Source: Pagrus major
Taxonomy: Eukaryota > Chordata > Actinopteri > Spariformes > Sparidae
Direction: 5' to 3'
Assembly: GCF_040436345.1 (NCBI RefSeq)
Contig: NC_133219.1
Location: 19,304,958 to 19,368,957, forward strand
Length of the DNA: 64,000 nt
The position numbers and the translations under genes are program-made. A model generated the notes under the pieces. The model was not told where the DNA came from, made no database searches, and saw only the letters and a list, made by a program, of their open reading frames with translations. Positions 1-12,205 of the stretch are shown piece after piece. Position 1 is the stretch's first letter; each line of letters opens with the position of its first letter.

Positions 1-907
1 ACACGTTAGCATTACCATTAGCGCGAGAAGTCTGAATTTTGTTGCCTTCCCGTCAGAGGTAACATATTTGCCGCGGTTGGTTTGTTTTTCGGATAGTTCA
101 TCTTTTGCAGAAACGAAGAGCTTGATTAGAAGTATAAATCCGGTGACATACTAACGTGTTTTTTCACTCGGTGTAGCCTGAGCCCATCTGAAAGGTGGAT
201 TAGCAACCATTAGCAACCAAGAAGCTAAGTTTAGCTATTTCATTAGCTTAACGGTTGGTTAACTGCTCGTAGTTGACCGTAAGTCGTGCACAATACGTCC
301 ATAAACTAGTAAAATGGAGTAAAATTCACTCTATGCTTTCTCTGCGCCTAGCTTAGTTGACTTTGAGGCAAACTTTTCTCCTGTTGGAATTTGTGAATGA
401 GAACTCACAGTTGACCGTCTTAAAGCGGCGCGTCTGTTTTGTGTTTGTCGCGGGGTCAGTGGCAGCAGCCCGCTAACAGCATCTCATGGTTTTTGTTAGA
501 ATGAGTCTGTTAGTTTTTTCAACTTAATCGGGTTATTTTTTTGTATGATTTATGCGGGCAATTTCTGGCAACCACTATCAATGCCGCTCTTCTATGTTTA
601 TGTTTTACTTTTGATTGGCGGGAAAGCAATACTAGTTTAATCGGGCATCTGTTACCCATTGACGTGCTAATGCAGTGCGTTCAGTGTTGACTTTATTTGA
701 TTCATTTCCCTTTTTGTAATTGAGCCACTTCATCCGCTATTATTTGGTTAAATGTCATTCAAACATATGAGGTGATGCTGTTTAGTTCTTGTTATGCAGG
801 GCTTATTCTTTCGCAAAGTACAAGCACTGTAGCCTGACATTTCTGCTTCAGTTTTTTGTCTCGCTTGTCTGATTTAATGTGCTTGTTTGTTATTTCACCC
901 CATGCAG
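1..907 (+). other. 5' flank / first intron of the H2A.Z gene
   Basis: No coding exon can be placed with certainty here. Exon 2 starts in phase 0 right after an AG at 906-907, so the preceding exon should end in the initiator ATG followed by GT. The only ATG followed by GT in this stretch is at 486-488, after a GC-richer segment that could be 5' UTR, but its donor (GTTTTTG) is weak. The real first exon may instead lie left of the window. A good donor-like site (AGAG then GTAACA) at about 54-63 could end a non-coding exon. Confidence 0.4.
614..630. promoter_or_regulatory. Inverted CCAAT box fused to an E2F-like site
   Basis: ATTGG (reverse CCAAT) at 614-618 overlaps GGCGGGAAA at 617-625, a good match to the E2F motif. 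Another CAAT follows at 627-630. CCAAT and E2F sites are common in promoters of cell-cycle and histone-variant genes, so this may be an H2A.Z promoter element. Its position downstream of the candidate ATG at 486 leaves open whether it is promoter or intron. Confidence 0.3.
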
Positions 908-1737
908 GCTGGTGGCAAGGCAGGAAAAGACAGTGGCAAAGCCAAGGCGAAAGCAGTGTCCCGCTCCCAGAGGGCTGGGCTGCAGGTAAATCTCTTTCGT
1001 TCCCATACGCCCATTTGTGGTTTTACTGCATATCTTGCGTGTCACCCTCCCTGGCCACAGAGGGGTTGCCCCTTTTTTGCTTGACTCAAACCACTGTCTC
1101 GTGTCTGTTTCCTGCCAGTTCCCAGTGGGTCGTATCCACAGGCACTTGAAGACTCGCACAACCAGTCATGGTCGTGTAGGAGCCACAGCAGCTGTGTACA
1201 GTGCTGCTATTCTTGAGTACCTCACTGCTGAAGTAAGCGTTCCTCATTTTGTGCATGTTTACTGATAATGTTGGGCACTGGTTATCACATCATGCCGTGT
1301 TTCTGTGTGAGATGGTGCTTTTTGCGTCATTTGTGGTCATTTTTTTTTCTCAGGTACTAGAGTTGGCGGGTAACGCCTCCAAAGACTTGAAGGTGAAGCG
1401 TATCACTCCCCGTCATTTGCAGCTGGCCATCCGTGGTGATGAGGAGTTGGACTCTCTCATCAAGGCAACAATTGCTGGAGGAGGTGAGCTGGCAGTTTCC
1501 CAAACAGAATTCTGCTTTTTCGTTTTTGTCTTCAGTGTATGTGCATCACGCTGGCTTTGATGCCGCAGTGATCTGCTCACTCTGTTTGTTACATTCAGTA
1601 GAAATATTATTCTGCCTATCACAGTTGCCTTTGCATTAAACATTTGATCTCACCAATGTTTTCTTTTGTTTTCAGGTGTCATTCCCCACATCCACAAATC
1701 CCTCATTGGGAAGAAGGGCCAGCAGAAGACTGCATAG
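908..1737 (+). CDS. h2az2: Histone H2A.Z.2 (H2A.V), coding exons 2-5
   Basis: Replication-independent H2A variant that replaces H2A in nucleosomes at promoters and enhancers and is loaded by SRCAP/p400-type remodellers. Coding pieces are 908-985, 1119-1232, 1354-1483 and 1676-1737, all with GT/AG junctions. With an upstream ATG they give 128 aa, the exact family length. The N-tail reads [17 protein letters not shown], followed by the histone fold, the acidic-patch segment DEELDSL and the docking tail ending GKKGQQKTA. The three residues that separate H2A.Z.2 from H2A.Z.1 (Ala in KAKAK, Thr in HLKTR, final Ala) are all of the Z.2 type. Introns are short (133, 121 and 192 bp). The Met exon is not resolved. 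A CATGCAG right at the acceptor also supplies an in-frame ATG (902-904), which would give an unusual Met-Gln start if that intron were not removed. Identity is very secure; a or b fish paralogue cannot be told. Confidence 0.95.
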
Positions 1738-2602
1738 ACGCCATGTTGACCAGAAATTTCGGGGCTTGGGCTTTGATAGGACCAGGAGTTCACATTTGTT
1801 CTTTTTTATTAATATTATAGCAAAAGAAGAGTGATTGTTAGGCTTTGTGTTGTAATATTTTCCCATAACTAGAAAAAAGTACAGAAAATCCCTTAACGAC
1901 AAAAAAAACCCTTTGTATGTTATTGTAGTACGTTTGACTGGGGAGTTCATGATTATTTCAAATGGTGACAGTGAATTTGTTTGATTGGCCTGGGACTCTG
2001 TAATGTTTTATACTGAAAAAAGAAATTGTTAAAACCATTTTTTATATAAAAACTTGTTTTGTGGTTATTTTCTTGAAGTTACAATATTTACTATATTACA
2101 AGTTTTTAAGCAGATTTTTTTGGACATCAGCATGGATAACAGCTAAATGTGAGATGGTGCTTTTTTTTCCTCTTGACTTACTGTAATATTTTGAACTGCA
2201 CAAGGATAGTGATGTATTAAAAGTTGAATTTTTTACATCAAAGTGAAATATCTTTGAAAACTACTTATTGCAACCTCTGCTACCTTTTTGTGTTGTTACT
2301 AGCAGTTCAAAAATGTGTTAAATGCTGCTGCGATCAGGATTCTGATCCTGCAGTGTTTTTGCCTCACTGTGGAGCCATCTGTTAAGTACATGCCACTGCT
2401 ATGTGGTTGGTACCTTGGTGCATGGAGAAGATTGAACATCTGGCAGATGTGAACCATATCAGTACTTTGAAAATGTACTCACAGTTCCTAAATGTATGCA
2501 CAAACTGAAATGTCCCATCCATAATGTTTTTCAAGTAAAGAAGTCAAGAGTCTTTTCTAAAAGCTGTGTTCAGGGAAATGACGTATTTTATCTTTGAATA
2601 AA
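1738..2602 (+). other. h2az2: Probable 3' UTR of the H2A.Z gene
   Basis: AT-rich non-coding sequence follows the TAG stop. The first clean AATAAA in the sense direction is at 2597-2602, so this is the likely 3' UTR. Earlier weaker variants could give shorter transcripts. Confidence 0.5.
2597..2602 (+). terminator. Poly(A) signal AATAAA
   Basis: Canonical hexamer 860 bp after the H2A.Z stop codon, followed by T- and GT-rich sequence. It is the first exact AATAAA after the stop; use is inferred. Confidence 0.4.
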
Positions 2603-3631
2603 TACCCGTTGCATGTTATCCCTGGCTTGGTTTGAAACCAGTACTTGACATTAATTTTTGAAGTTGTGAATTTGTATGTCATGCTTGAGGTGCTTCAGCT
2701 GTCCTACAGTACACCAGAATGGTTGTCAAACACATTTGGGTTATTTTAGAAACTTCAGAAGTTATTTTCGTAATATACAGCTGTTGCACCAAGTGAATAT
2801 CTGCCTTTTAAAGAACTGTTGATTGTTATACTGTTTTAGTTTAAGAATAGCGTATACTTAGTTTGACTAAGTGAATCATAACTTAAGCACCTGACCATAA
2901 AATGTGACATTTCCAACAGTGTAGCCACATGATTTGTCCTGCAGCTTTACAGTTTGCCAGCAGGGGGAGACACTGACATTCACAATAACATCTCTTTACT
3001 TTTCCTGGATTATCAATAGGTAAAACTGAGATAAACAGCATATAATATTATTCCTTCAGCTTCAGAGATGCACCATAAATGTGTCAAATTGGCATCGGAC
3101 AAGATGAATAATTACAAAAAAATTAATGAACCAAGCAATGAGACAAACCCACCACAGAGTAACACTTCATGCACTACTGTGGTAAAGTTTGTAGCACGTT
3201 CTTGTGTGCATGTTTGAAATTCCTGTGGCATTATTTTCTTCTGCTGCTATATGAATACATTACAGGAATAAGATGGATATAAAATATTTATAATAAAATA
3301 AATATGTGAGGTTAGGCATCTGCCTGCTACTTTTAGATTTAATTTACAGTCCACAATGCCAGACAACGACTATATTATTTCATACAAAAAATACATTTTA
3401 CTTATTTGCTACCACTTTCTCAATACACACAATTGATTATTGTATTGATATTTAAGGGGGGTGTTTTCATTTAAGAAAAACACAGTCTATCCTCCATATA
3501 GAGTCTTACATGTTCCACAAACACACGGACCAGACTGCTGTACAATTTGTTGAAGTTCAGAAGCTGACACAAAAGCACAAATCCTGACATAATCGATCAA
3601 AAAGATTGAGATGTATCACTTCATATGAGCT

Positions 3632-3634
<3 letters not shown>

Positions 3635-3662
<28 letters not shown>
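3635..3662. repeat. (CA)14 microsatellite
   Basis: Uninterrupted CA dinucleotide tract, readable directly. Confidence 0.95.
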
Positions 3663-3665
<3 letters not shown>

Positions 3666-4414
3666 AACCGTATGCCTCACACAACATTGACTGCATTCAT
3701 CTGAACAACTTACACATTCCCATGATGTCCTAGAGCAGTTTATCCAACATGAACAAGGCCGGTTCAGCCGCTTGTTGAGAGAATCATGTGATATACTTTA
3801 TATATATTGTCAAAATCTGCTATTCTGGGCTGAAATATGTCAGTTGTGTTCACGCTGTTAGCTTTTTATTACTACATTTGTGTTGCTATGGTAATTTTTC
3901 TGAAGGGCATTGGTGCTGTTGAGGATGCTCAAAACCTTGAAAGACTTCACTTCAGTTGACACCACAGCCATTCCAAGTGGCAGGAGTACAGCTGAAGAAC
4001 AAGAACAACACTGACTTCAGTCGATGTTTGTGAAGAGATAAGTGGTGGTAGAAGTATTGAATTTATTTACTTTGCAATTGAAATGACTCATATTACACAT
4101 ACAAGTTCGTTTGATCATCCAGGTGGAACTTGTTTCAAGAGTCTGTCTAAAAGTGAAGTGTTTGTAAAATGATTAAAGTCAACTCAAGTATGATGAGTGC
4201 ATACTTTCAAAAGGGATCCTTTTGTGGAGTTTAAACTACCACAAGGACTCTTGTGGACACAGTGAGGGGCAGACATGCTGTTTCTCAATTTTTGTTGCTA
4301 TTTTCCTGCTTTCCAATCAGTTGAGAACTCAGATAGCCCTCAACCGGAGGAACAACTCTCAAGATCTAGATAACAAGATCATATCTAAAGTTAATGTGAC
4401 ATGAGGAAAACGGG

Positions 4415-4640
4415 GACAGCCTTCCATTCCGAAACCCCTCCATTGCGAAACACCCCCACTCCGAAACACCGCTGTTCCGACTTTCAACTTCAAATTACTT
4501 CCCAATAGGGTTAGGGTCAGGGTTTCCCCAATAGCCTTTTCGGAATAGCGGGGTCTTTAGAAAAAATGGGAAACCCCGCCATTACAAAGAATGGAAGTCT
4601 ATTTTCGGAACAGCGGGGTTTCGGAAAGGCGGAGTGTAAC
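4415..4640. repeat. Inverted-repeat element with CCGAAAC-type units
   Basis: The left half holds tandem units of about 16-17 bp built on CCGAAAC. Arm 4461-4480 (CCGAAACACCGCTGTTCCGA) pairs with 4605-4624 at 19 of 20 positions. Further CGGGGTTT/AAACCCCG segments inside also pair. This looks like a small non-autonomous element or foldback repeat; no ORF of interest. Confidence 0.55.
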
Positions 4641-5156
4641 CGAGGAAAACCAGGGTTGTTTCTTTTTAAGAGTCCGTAGTGACAAAGGGGTAATAACAAA
4701 TTAAATCAAAGGAATCATTCAACATTAACAAGTTCTGTGTAAGAAGATGAGCTGCAGCCAGCCACCGGTTAGCTTAGCTTTGCACAAGGTCTTGAAATAG
4801 GGGGAAAGAGCTAGCTCGTCTGTGCCAGCCTAACTGCACATCTGTAGCGCACTTATTAACGCGTTTAATCTCATTTGTTTAATCCATACAAGTAACAAAG
4901 TATTAAAACATTAAAGCAAAGTCATTGCACTGTGCCAGAGAAGCTTTAAATGTGCTGTTAGTCAGATTGTCTCTTTGGACTGAGCCTGGCCAGCTGTTTC
5001 CCTTGTATATACTCCTTAATGCCAAAAGAAGCTAATGGCTACTGACTCTATCTTTATATTTAGCATATGGGCATCAGTAAGTGTTATCGATCTTCTCTTT
5101 TAACTTTCAGCAAGAAAGCAAGCAAGCCTAAAAATGTTGAATTGTTCCTTACAGGC

Positions 5157-5350
5157 TTAAAGATGTTATTTGTAAGACAAGTTGATTTTTGAGTCTCATT
5201 CCCAACTGATCAAGAACTGACACTTTGTGATGGCGGCCGACCCGTCATACAATCCCAGAGCGTCTGTTTTTGATGAGCAGGGAATCCCAAAGCGTCATTA
5301 TTTGGGAATGAGACTCAAAAATCATCTTTTCTTATAAATAGCACCTTTAA
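5157..5350. mobile_element. Hairpin MITE, family B copy 1
   Basis: Begins TTAAAGATG and ends CACCTTTAA. The ends are inverted copies that carry TGATTTTTGAGTCTCATTCCCAA on the left and its complement on the right. The interior has degenerate pairs around a dyad of CTTTGTGATGG. Same family as 25635-25804. Non-coding, non-autonomous. Confidence 0.65.
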
Positions 5351-7326
5351 CAATCATTAAACTCTTTGGAAATTTTATACAACCTCATTCTTGCTCAATT
5401 CTGTATTTTCACAATAACTTTTGCTAATTAACTTTTGTTTCCTGACAGAAACATAAAAGACTCTATCTATGGTTTTCTCCTTTGTATCCCAACACCTCAG
5501 CGTCATGCTCATCTCATTATTTTCCCTGCAGCTCCCACTGGCTGAGGCGTCAGAAAGTCTCTTTGTCACATGAGCTGCAAATGATGTGGAAGAGATGAGT
5601 GATGAGACTGCAGAAGAACAACCAGGGTGACAGGAACAGAAAACTGTCAAAGGAAAAAAAAAACTTCTGAAGTTCTGTTTACTCATGTCTGACTCAGAGG
5701 TGTAATGACTCTGAAATGATAAAGGATGCTGTGGTGGCTCACAGCCCAGCACTGACAGCGAGGATTGTATTATGACACTAACAGGACGGACCTTTGCAGG
5801 AGCAGCAGTAACATCCACAGGCCCACAGCTGGACTTTTCTTTAAATGAGAAATCCTCAGATTTGAGCCACACTGATTAATATTACATTTTTGTTCAATTA
5901 TCAGTCACAAATGGCAGATAGTAAAGTTTCCAACTACTCCAACTATATCTAATAATTCATTAATTGATATCAAATACGAGTTGCCTCCTAGGCGATTTGA
6001 CAGGTGGTCAATTCTTACATATAGCACCTTTAAAGTGGTAGTTTGGGTCTTTTGATGTGGGGGTGTATGAGGTATTTATCCTTAGTCAGTGTATTACCTG
6101 CAGTAGATGCAATCCCATCCTGCCTACTCTGTTTGACTCACAGGTGATCTCTGGGAGGGGCAGAAAAAACGCCTGGACGATTGCTGGATACATAAATATG
6201 ACACCGAAACAGAACATGATTACCTGCAGATTGCTCCTTTACCAGATCATCACATGTTCCAAACTAAAACTGATGTTGAGAATAAATCAGAAAAGTTGGT
6301 TATGAAGCCTCTGCAAACTCTCTCAAATTATTTCTCTGATCAATTGTGACATCAGACGTGTTGTCCACATGAGCGCCAGCCCCTGTGGGAACACATGAAA
6401 GACGGAGCTGCCACACATCTTCAAAGAGCGAGTATGATTTGTTTATTCTTACATCTCTCTCTCCCTCTATCTTTACAGTTTTCTCTTGAGGATGGTGGGA
6501 GGGTGACAGCCAGAGGTCAGCCTTCAGCTCCCATTCTCTTCTGCAGCGAACAGGAGATGCCTGAAATGCACTGCTGGTGTTATGATTCAACCTGTAATCA
6601 GTTCCTGAAAGTATTTGCTGGTTTAAACACCTTCTGTCTGCTGTCTTATTCGAGGGGGGAAAAATCCTTTGCTGCACAAAGAATGATGCATTCTGATGAA
6701 AAGATCTCTTCCTAACAACATGAAAACATCGTTAGTAAAACCTGGAAGAAGGCACATTTTGGTTGCTTGTTCGGGTAAATCATGTAAAATCTAGTTAAAC
6801 CGGACTGTTAGTTCCCTGATTACAAAACCAAGAATTATCTTTGCAATCAATAAGAGAGTCAGTATTCCCTGCTCAGCAATATAATACAGTCATGTTCTGG
6901 TAAAACGGGTCACATTTAAAAAATACCAGGAAACATTTTTGTCATGTGGAAGGCCTTTCTTGTTCGATTTAGAGCTGAACTCAGATATTTTGATGATTGA
7001 CTCATCATTTAAATCAGAATAGAAATAAATTTTTTTTTTTGCTTTAACGTATCATGATGAAGTAAATGTTGATTGCACAATAAAATGGCTGTGGAATAAT
7101 GACACCATCTGTGTTTAGATTGTTTCCCTATAAACTTTGCTTTCTTGATGCAATTCTGTTCGCCACCGGTCACAAAATCTCCCCGAAAACGAAGGCTGAC
7201 TGGCAGTCCAGTTGGCTGACAGCCTGGCACCATTTCAAATGACTGAATAAACTCAACCTTTGCCCTGTGTTGTTGGTCGCTGTCACTGTGACAAAAATGA
7301 TCCAGTTGTTTTTTGCGACCATCCGT
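5351..7326. other. Intergenic, no gene seen
   Basis: No recognisable exon. A 165-codon frame on the minus strand (5375-5872) has no recognisable domain and is about what chance allows. A short segment near 6010-6035 (ACATATAGCACCTTTAAAG) matches the end of the hairpin MITE family and may be a solo terminus. Confidence 0.55.
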
Positions 7327-7640
7327 TTAAAGGAAAAGTTCACTCAAAGACACACACACCCTTGAGATGTGTTGCATGCTCACAGTTTTCAACTTAGCAG
7401 CTGCAGTGAAGATTTTGGCGTAAATAACATATTTTCAAATCAATTTGGGATCTCGTGGCTTCCAGAGAATCTTTTTTGGGGGTTGTTTGTGTCCCCATCT
7501 CTGTCAGTGTTTAGGAGAATGCTGCAACACTGCTTTGCTGTGAAGCTCCAGAAATGTTTTGTGGACTACTAAACTGGCCTGACTTTGACATGGGGTTGAG
7601 TAGGAAGTGACTGAATTTTCTTTCTTTTTTTTTTTTTTTT
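7327..7640. mobile_element. Dispersed repeat, family E copy 1
   Basis: Starts TTTAAAGGAAAAGTTCACTC. Its core from about 7439 (ATCAATTTGGGATCT...) through TTTAGGAGAATGCTGCAACAC and GTGAAGCTCCAGAAATGTTT matches 18436-18677 with scattered changes. It ends in a poly-T run. Likely a non-autonomous DNA element. Confidence 0.5.
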
Positions 7641-8152
7641 TTAATTTGTTGCAGCCCTGGTTAGATTTACACCTGCTTTTAGAGGCTTACACACCGTCCC
7701 TACTCAACCATGTTGAACCTTACACCCTGTGTAATGGATGGTGGCTTAGTGAGACTCACATTAAACCAAAGCAATGTCTGCATTAAAAACAACCTGCTTA
7801 TCCTTTAATCCTTGGTATAACCTTTCTGCGCTGATGTCAGTCTGATCTAGTCTTTCCATAAGAACTGAATTAAATTAGGTAATCCATTCTAGCTTTGATT
7901 AAAGCAGGTATCACACAGGTGTGATTTGTTATAGGATGCTGGTGAAACTGGAGGTAATTCCTTGACTTCACGATGAAAAGAAACGGAGGCGTCCTTTGAT
8001 CCTCTGACAGAGAACATCTTCATACACTTTGAGCAAGAGGAGCTTTCAGAGACCTGTCAGCGACTCTATGTCGTTATGTTTGATGTTTTTCAACCTTATA
8101 GCTGGGTTCAATGCAGGCTGGTACCACACAGGAGACTCTAGGACTGAACACA
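7641..8152. other. Intergenic, nothing seen
   Basis: Unique-looking sequence between the repeat on the left and the putative 3' end of the sulfotransferase gene on the right. No exon, RNA gene or clear repeat recognised. Confidence 0.5.
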
Positions 8153-8158
8153 TTTATT
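8153..8158 (-). terminator. Poly(A) signal for the minus-strand sulfotransferase
   Basis: TTTATT on the plus strand reads AATAAA on the minus strand, about 760 bp past the stop codon of the sulfotransferase. It is the best candidate end for that transcript; use is inferred. Confidence 0.35.
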
Positions 8159-8914
8159 AAAAGTCTTAAAAAAAACCCACAAACTAACTAATAGTCAACA
8201 TTGGCCTTGAAACTAAAGAGAAACCAAATACCAGTATTCAATGTGGCCACTTTCAAAACAGCTAAAAAATAGAAATTTTCACTGAACATCAAGTAAAATA
8301 ACAAAGAATGAAGTAAACAGGATGCTTCAACTAAAACTGTTTTGCTAACACACAAACTCGTTACAACTGTTGATAAAAATCAAAGCAAGAAGTCGGTTTC
8401 TGTTTGAAGTCGTCTACATTGAACCTCGATTGACTTTTTATGCAATTAGAGTTCATAGTGCAACAATGAGCTGATCCAACCACCTCTTGTCTATTTCTAC
8501 ATCACTTCAAAGGCCGCACATCTTCTTTTCACACCCCACAAATGAGCGCAGACGAGCAGTGAGCTGTGTTTTCAGTTTCAGACTTGTGTATGGCACAGTT
8601 GTCGTAGCTTCATCAAGTGAGTTTATCCAAGGAGGCACCGGTATGGTCTTGGTAGAGGTTTGTGTTGGTCACATGTTCAACACAAGCAGTTTGAATTCTC
8701 CACGTCTTCACACACATACGTGCTGCTCTGGTTGGCCACATGTATACCTGAGTAGGTATCAACTACAAGGGATGTTATGACTTTACTTGAACTAAAATCT
8801 GTCCACTCATCTACCTACAAACACACACAAACAGCAGTTTTCGCTCTCCCTCTGTGACCCTGAATGTGTTGGCAATGTTCAGGAGGTGTTTTATCTCCAC
8901 AGCTTGCCACTGGA
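8159..8914 (-). other. Probable 3' UTR of the HS3ST1-like gene
   Basis: Non-coding on the minus strand between the TGA at 8915-8917 and the candidate AATAAA. No domain-bearing frame. Confidence 0.4.
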
Positions 8915-11090
<2,176 letters not shown>

Positions 11091-11094
11091 CTAG

Positions 11095-11938
11095 GAGTCA
11101 AGAAAAAGAGATGGTTATTGTTCACTTTTGGTGTCTCACTTAGATGGTTTTCATCGAGTTTATCACAGACACAGACTGTAGCTCTTGAAACTGCAGTGTC
11201 AAATAATAAAACAGTCAAAACAAATTAAAAAAATCATCTCTTATCTTCTGTCAGCAACCATCGTAATAAGGTTGAGGCAGTAATTGAAGCCAGGTCCAAA
11301 AGAAAAAGACATACAGTATATTAAATATAGTTATAGCACCACATGACAACATGGTGATATCCTTAATGTTTCAAGCATGTGTGCAACATGCAGAATACAC
11401 TTTTCTGCATGTCTGCAGATGGAAGTTACTCATACAGTACCAGATCTCCTGAAGACTAAAAAAACAGGATTAAAAATGTGAGCGGGGGAGGACGCAGTGT
11501 CGGCTTCACTCAGAGCATAAGAGTGTACAGTCACAGAGCGCTTCTCTTCATCTCATGTAGATACAGTGTAGGTAATGCCTGCTCGACTGTTTCGTGATCC
11601 CATATGTCCGAGACGGCTCTGCAATCTAATATGCCATTTTCCAAAGTCCCAGTCCAAGCAGTGGCGGTTTCAGCCCAGAATATAGGGCTGTGATGTGATT
11701 ATGGCGAGAAGATGCTAAAATATTCATCTACATCTAAAGCAGAAAGAGAGATGATGCATTGAAAATTAATGCTGTTCCGAGGTTTAGGGTCTCCCTAAGG
11801 AGCACTAACACCCCTCTGAGTTCAGCTGAACCATTTTTACAGTATGGAGGACAAGCTGCAGTGAATCCTCGATGTCTGGATTGTCTTGAATAAAGTAAAC
11901 CTACCAATACAAAAATGCAAAAGTTAAAAAGTCCTACA
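11095..11938. other. Non-coding, possibly 5' intron of the HS3ST1-like gene
   Basis: Nothing recognisable as coding. Given the acceptor at 11091 this may be intronic to the minus-strand gene. Confidence 0.4.
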
Positions 11939-12205
11939 TAAAGGGGCACTATGTAGTTTTGGATAAGAAATTTAAGCTCAGAATTTTAATATTTAGAATA
12001 TCAATGAGGTAACAATACAAACTTAGACATATTCATTTTTTCCATAACTGACTAAACAAGCTGTTCTCAGAGGAAAATAAGGTCCCAAGAACACTGTTTG
12101 AAGCTAGAAAGGTGGCAGGGTCTGCCACATATCAACGAAGTAAAACAGTATGAAATTGTGTTGTTCTTTAAGGTCATTTTGTTTATTCAGTTTTTAGTCA
12201 GTCAT
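11939..12205. mobile_element. TTAA-type MITE, family A copy 1 (truncated)
   Basis: Begins TAAAGGGGCACTATGTAGTT, then GAGGTAACAATAC, AGCTGTTCTCAGAGGAAAATA, GAAGCTAGAAAGGTGGCAGG and ACAGTATGAAATTGTGTTG, all shared with the other five copies. The right terminal repeat is missing. Confidence 0.75.

Larger units (their letters stand above)
2603..5156. other. Intergenic, no gene seen
   Basis: AT-rich intergenic DNA. It holds a (CA)14 tract at 3635-3662 and an inverted-repeat element at about 4415-4640, listed separately. Open frames are short and lack recognisable domains. A second AATAAA cluster (about 3292-3304) could serve a longer H2A.Z transcript. Confidence 0.6.

Noticed and set aside
5375..5872. 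165-codon open frame on the minus strand
   Set aside because: No recognisable domain, low-complexity Ser-rich look, partly next to a MITE. A frame this long is expected by chance a few times in 64 kb of six frames.
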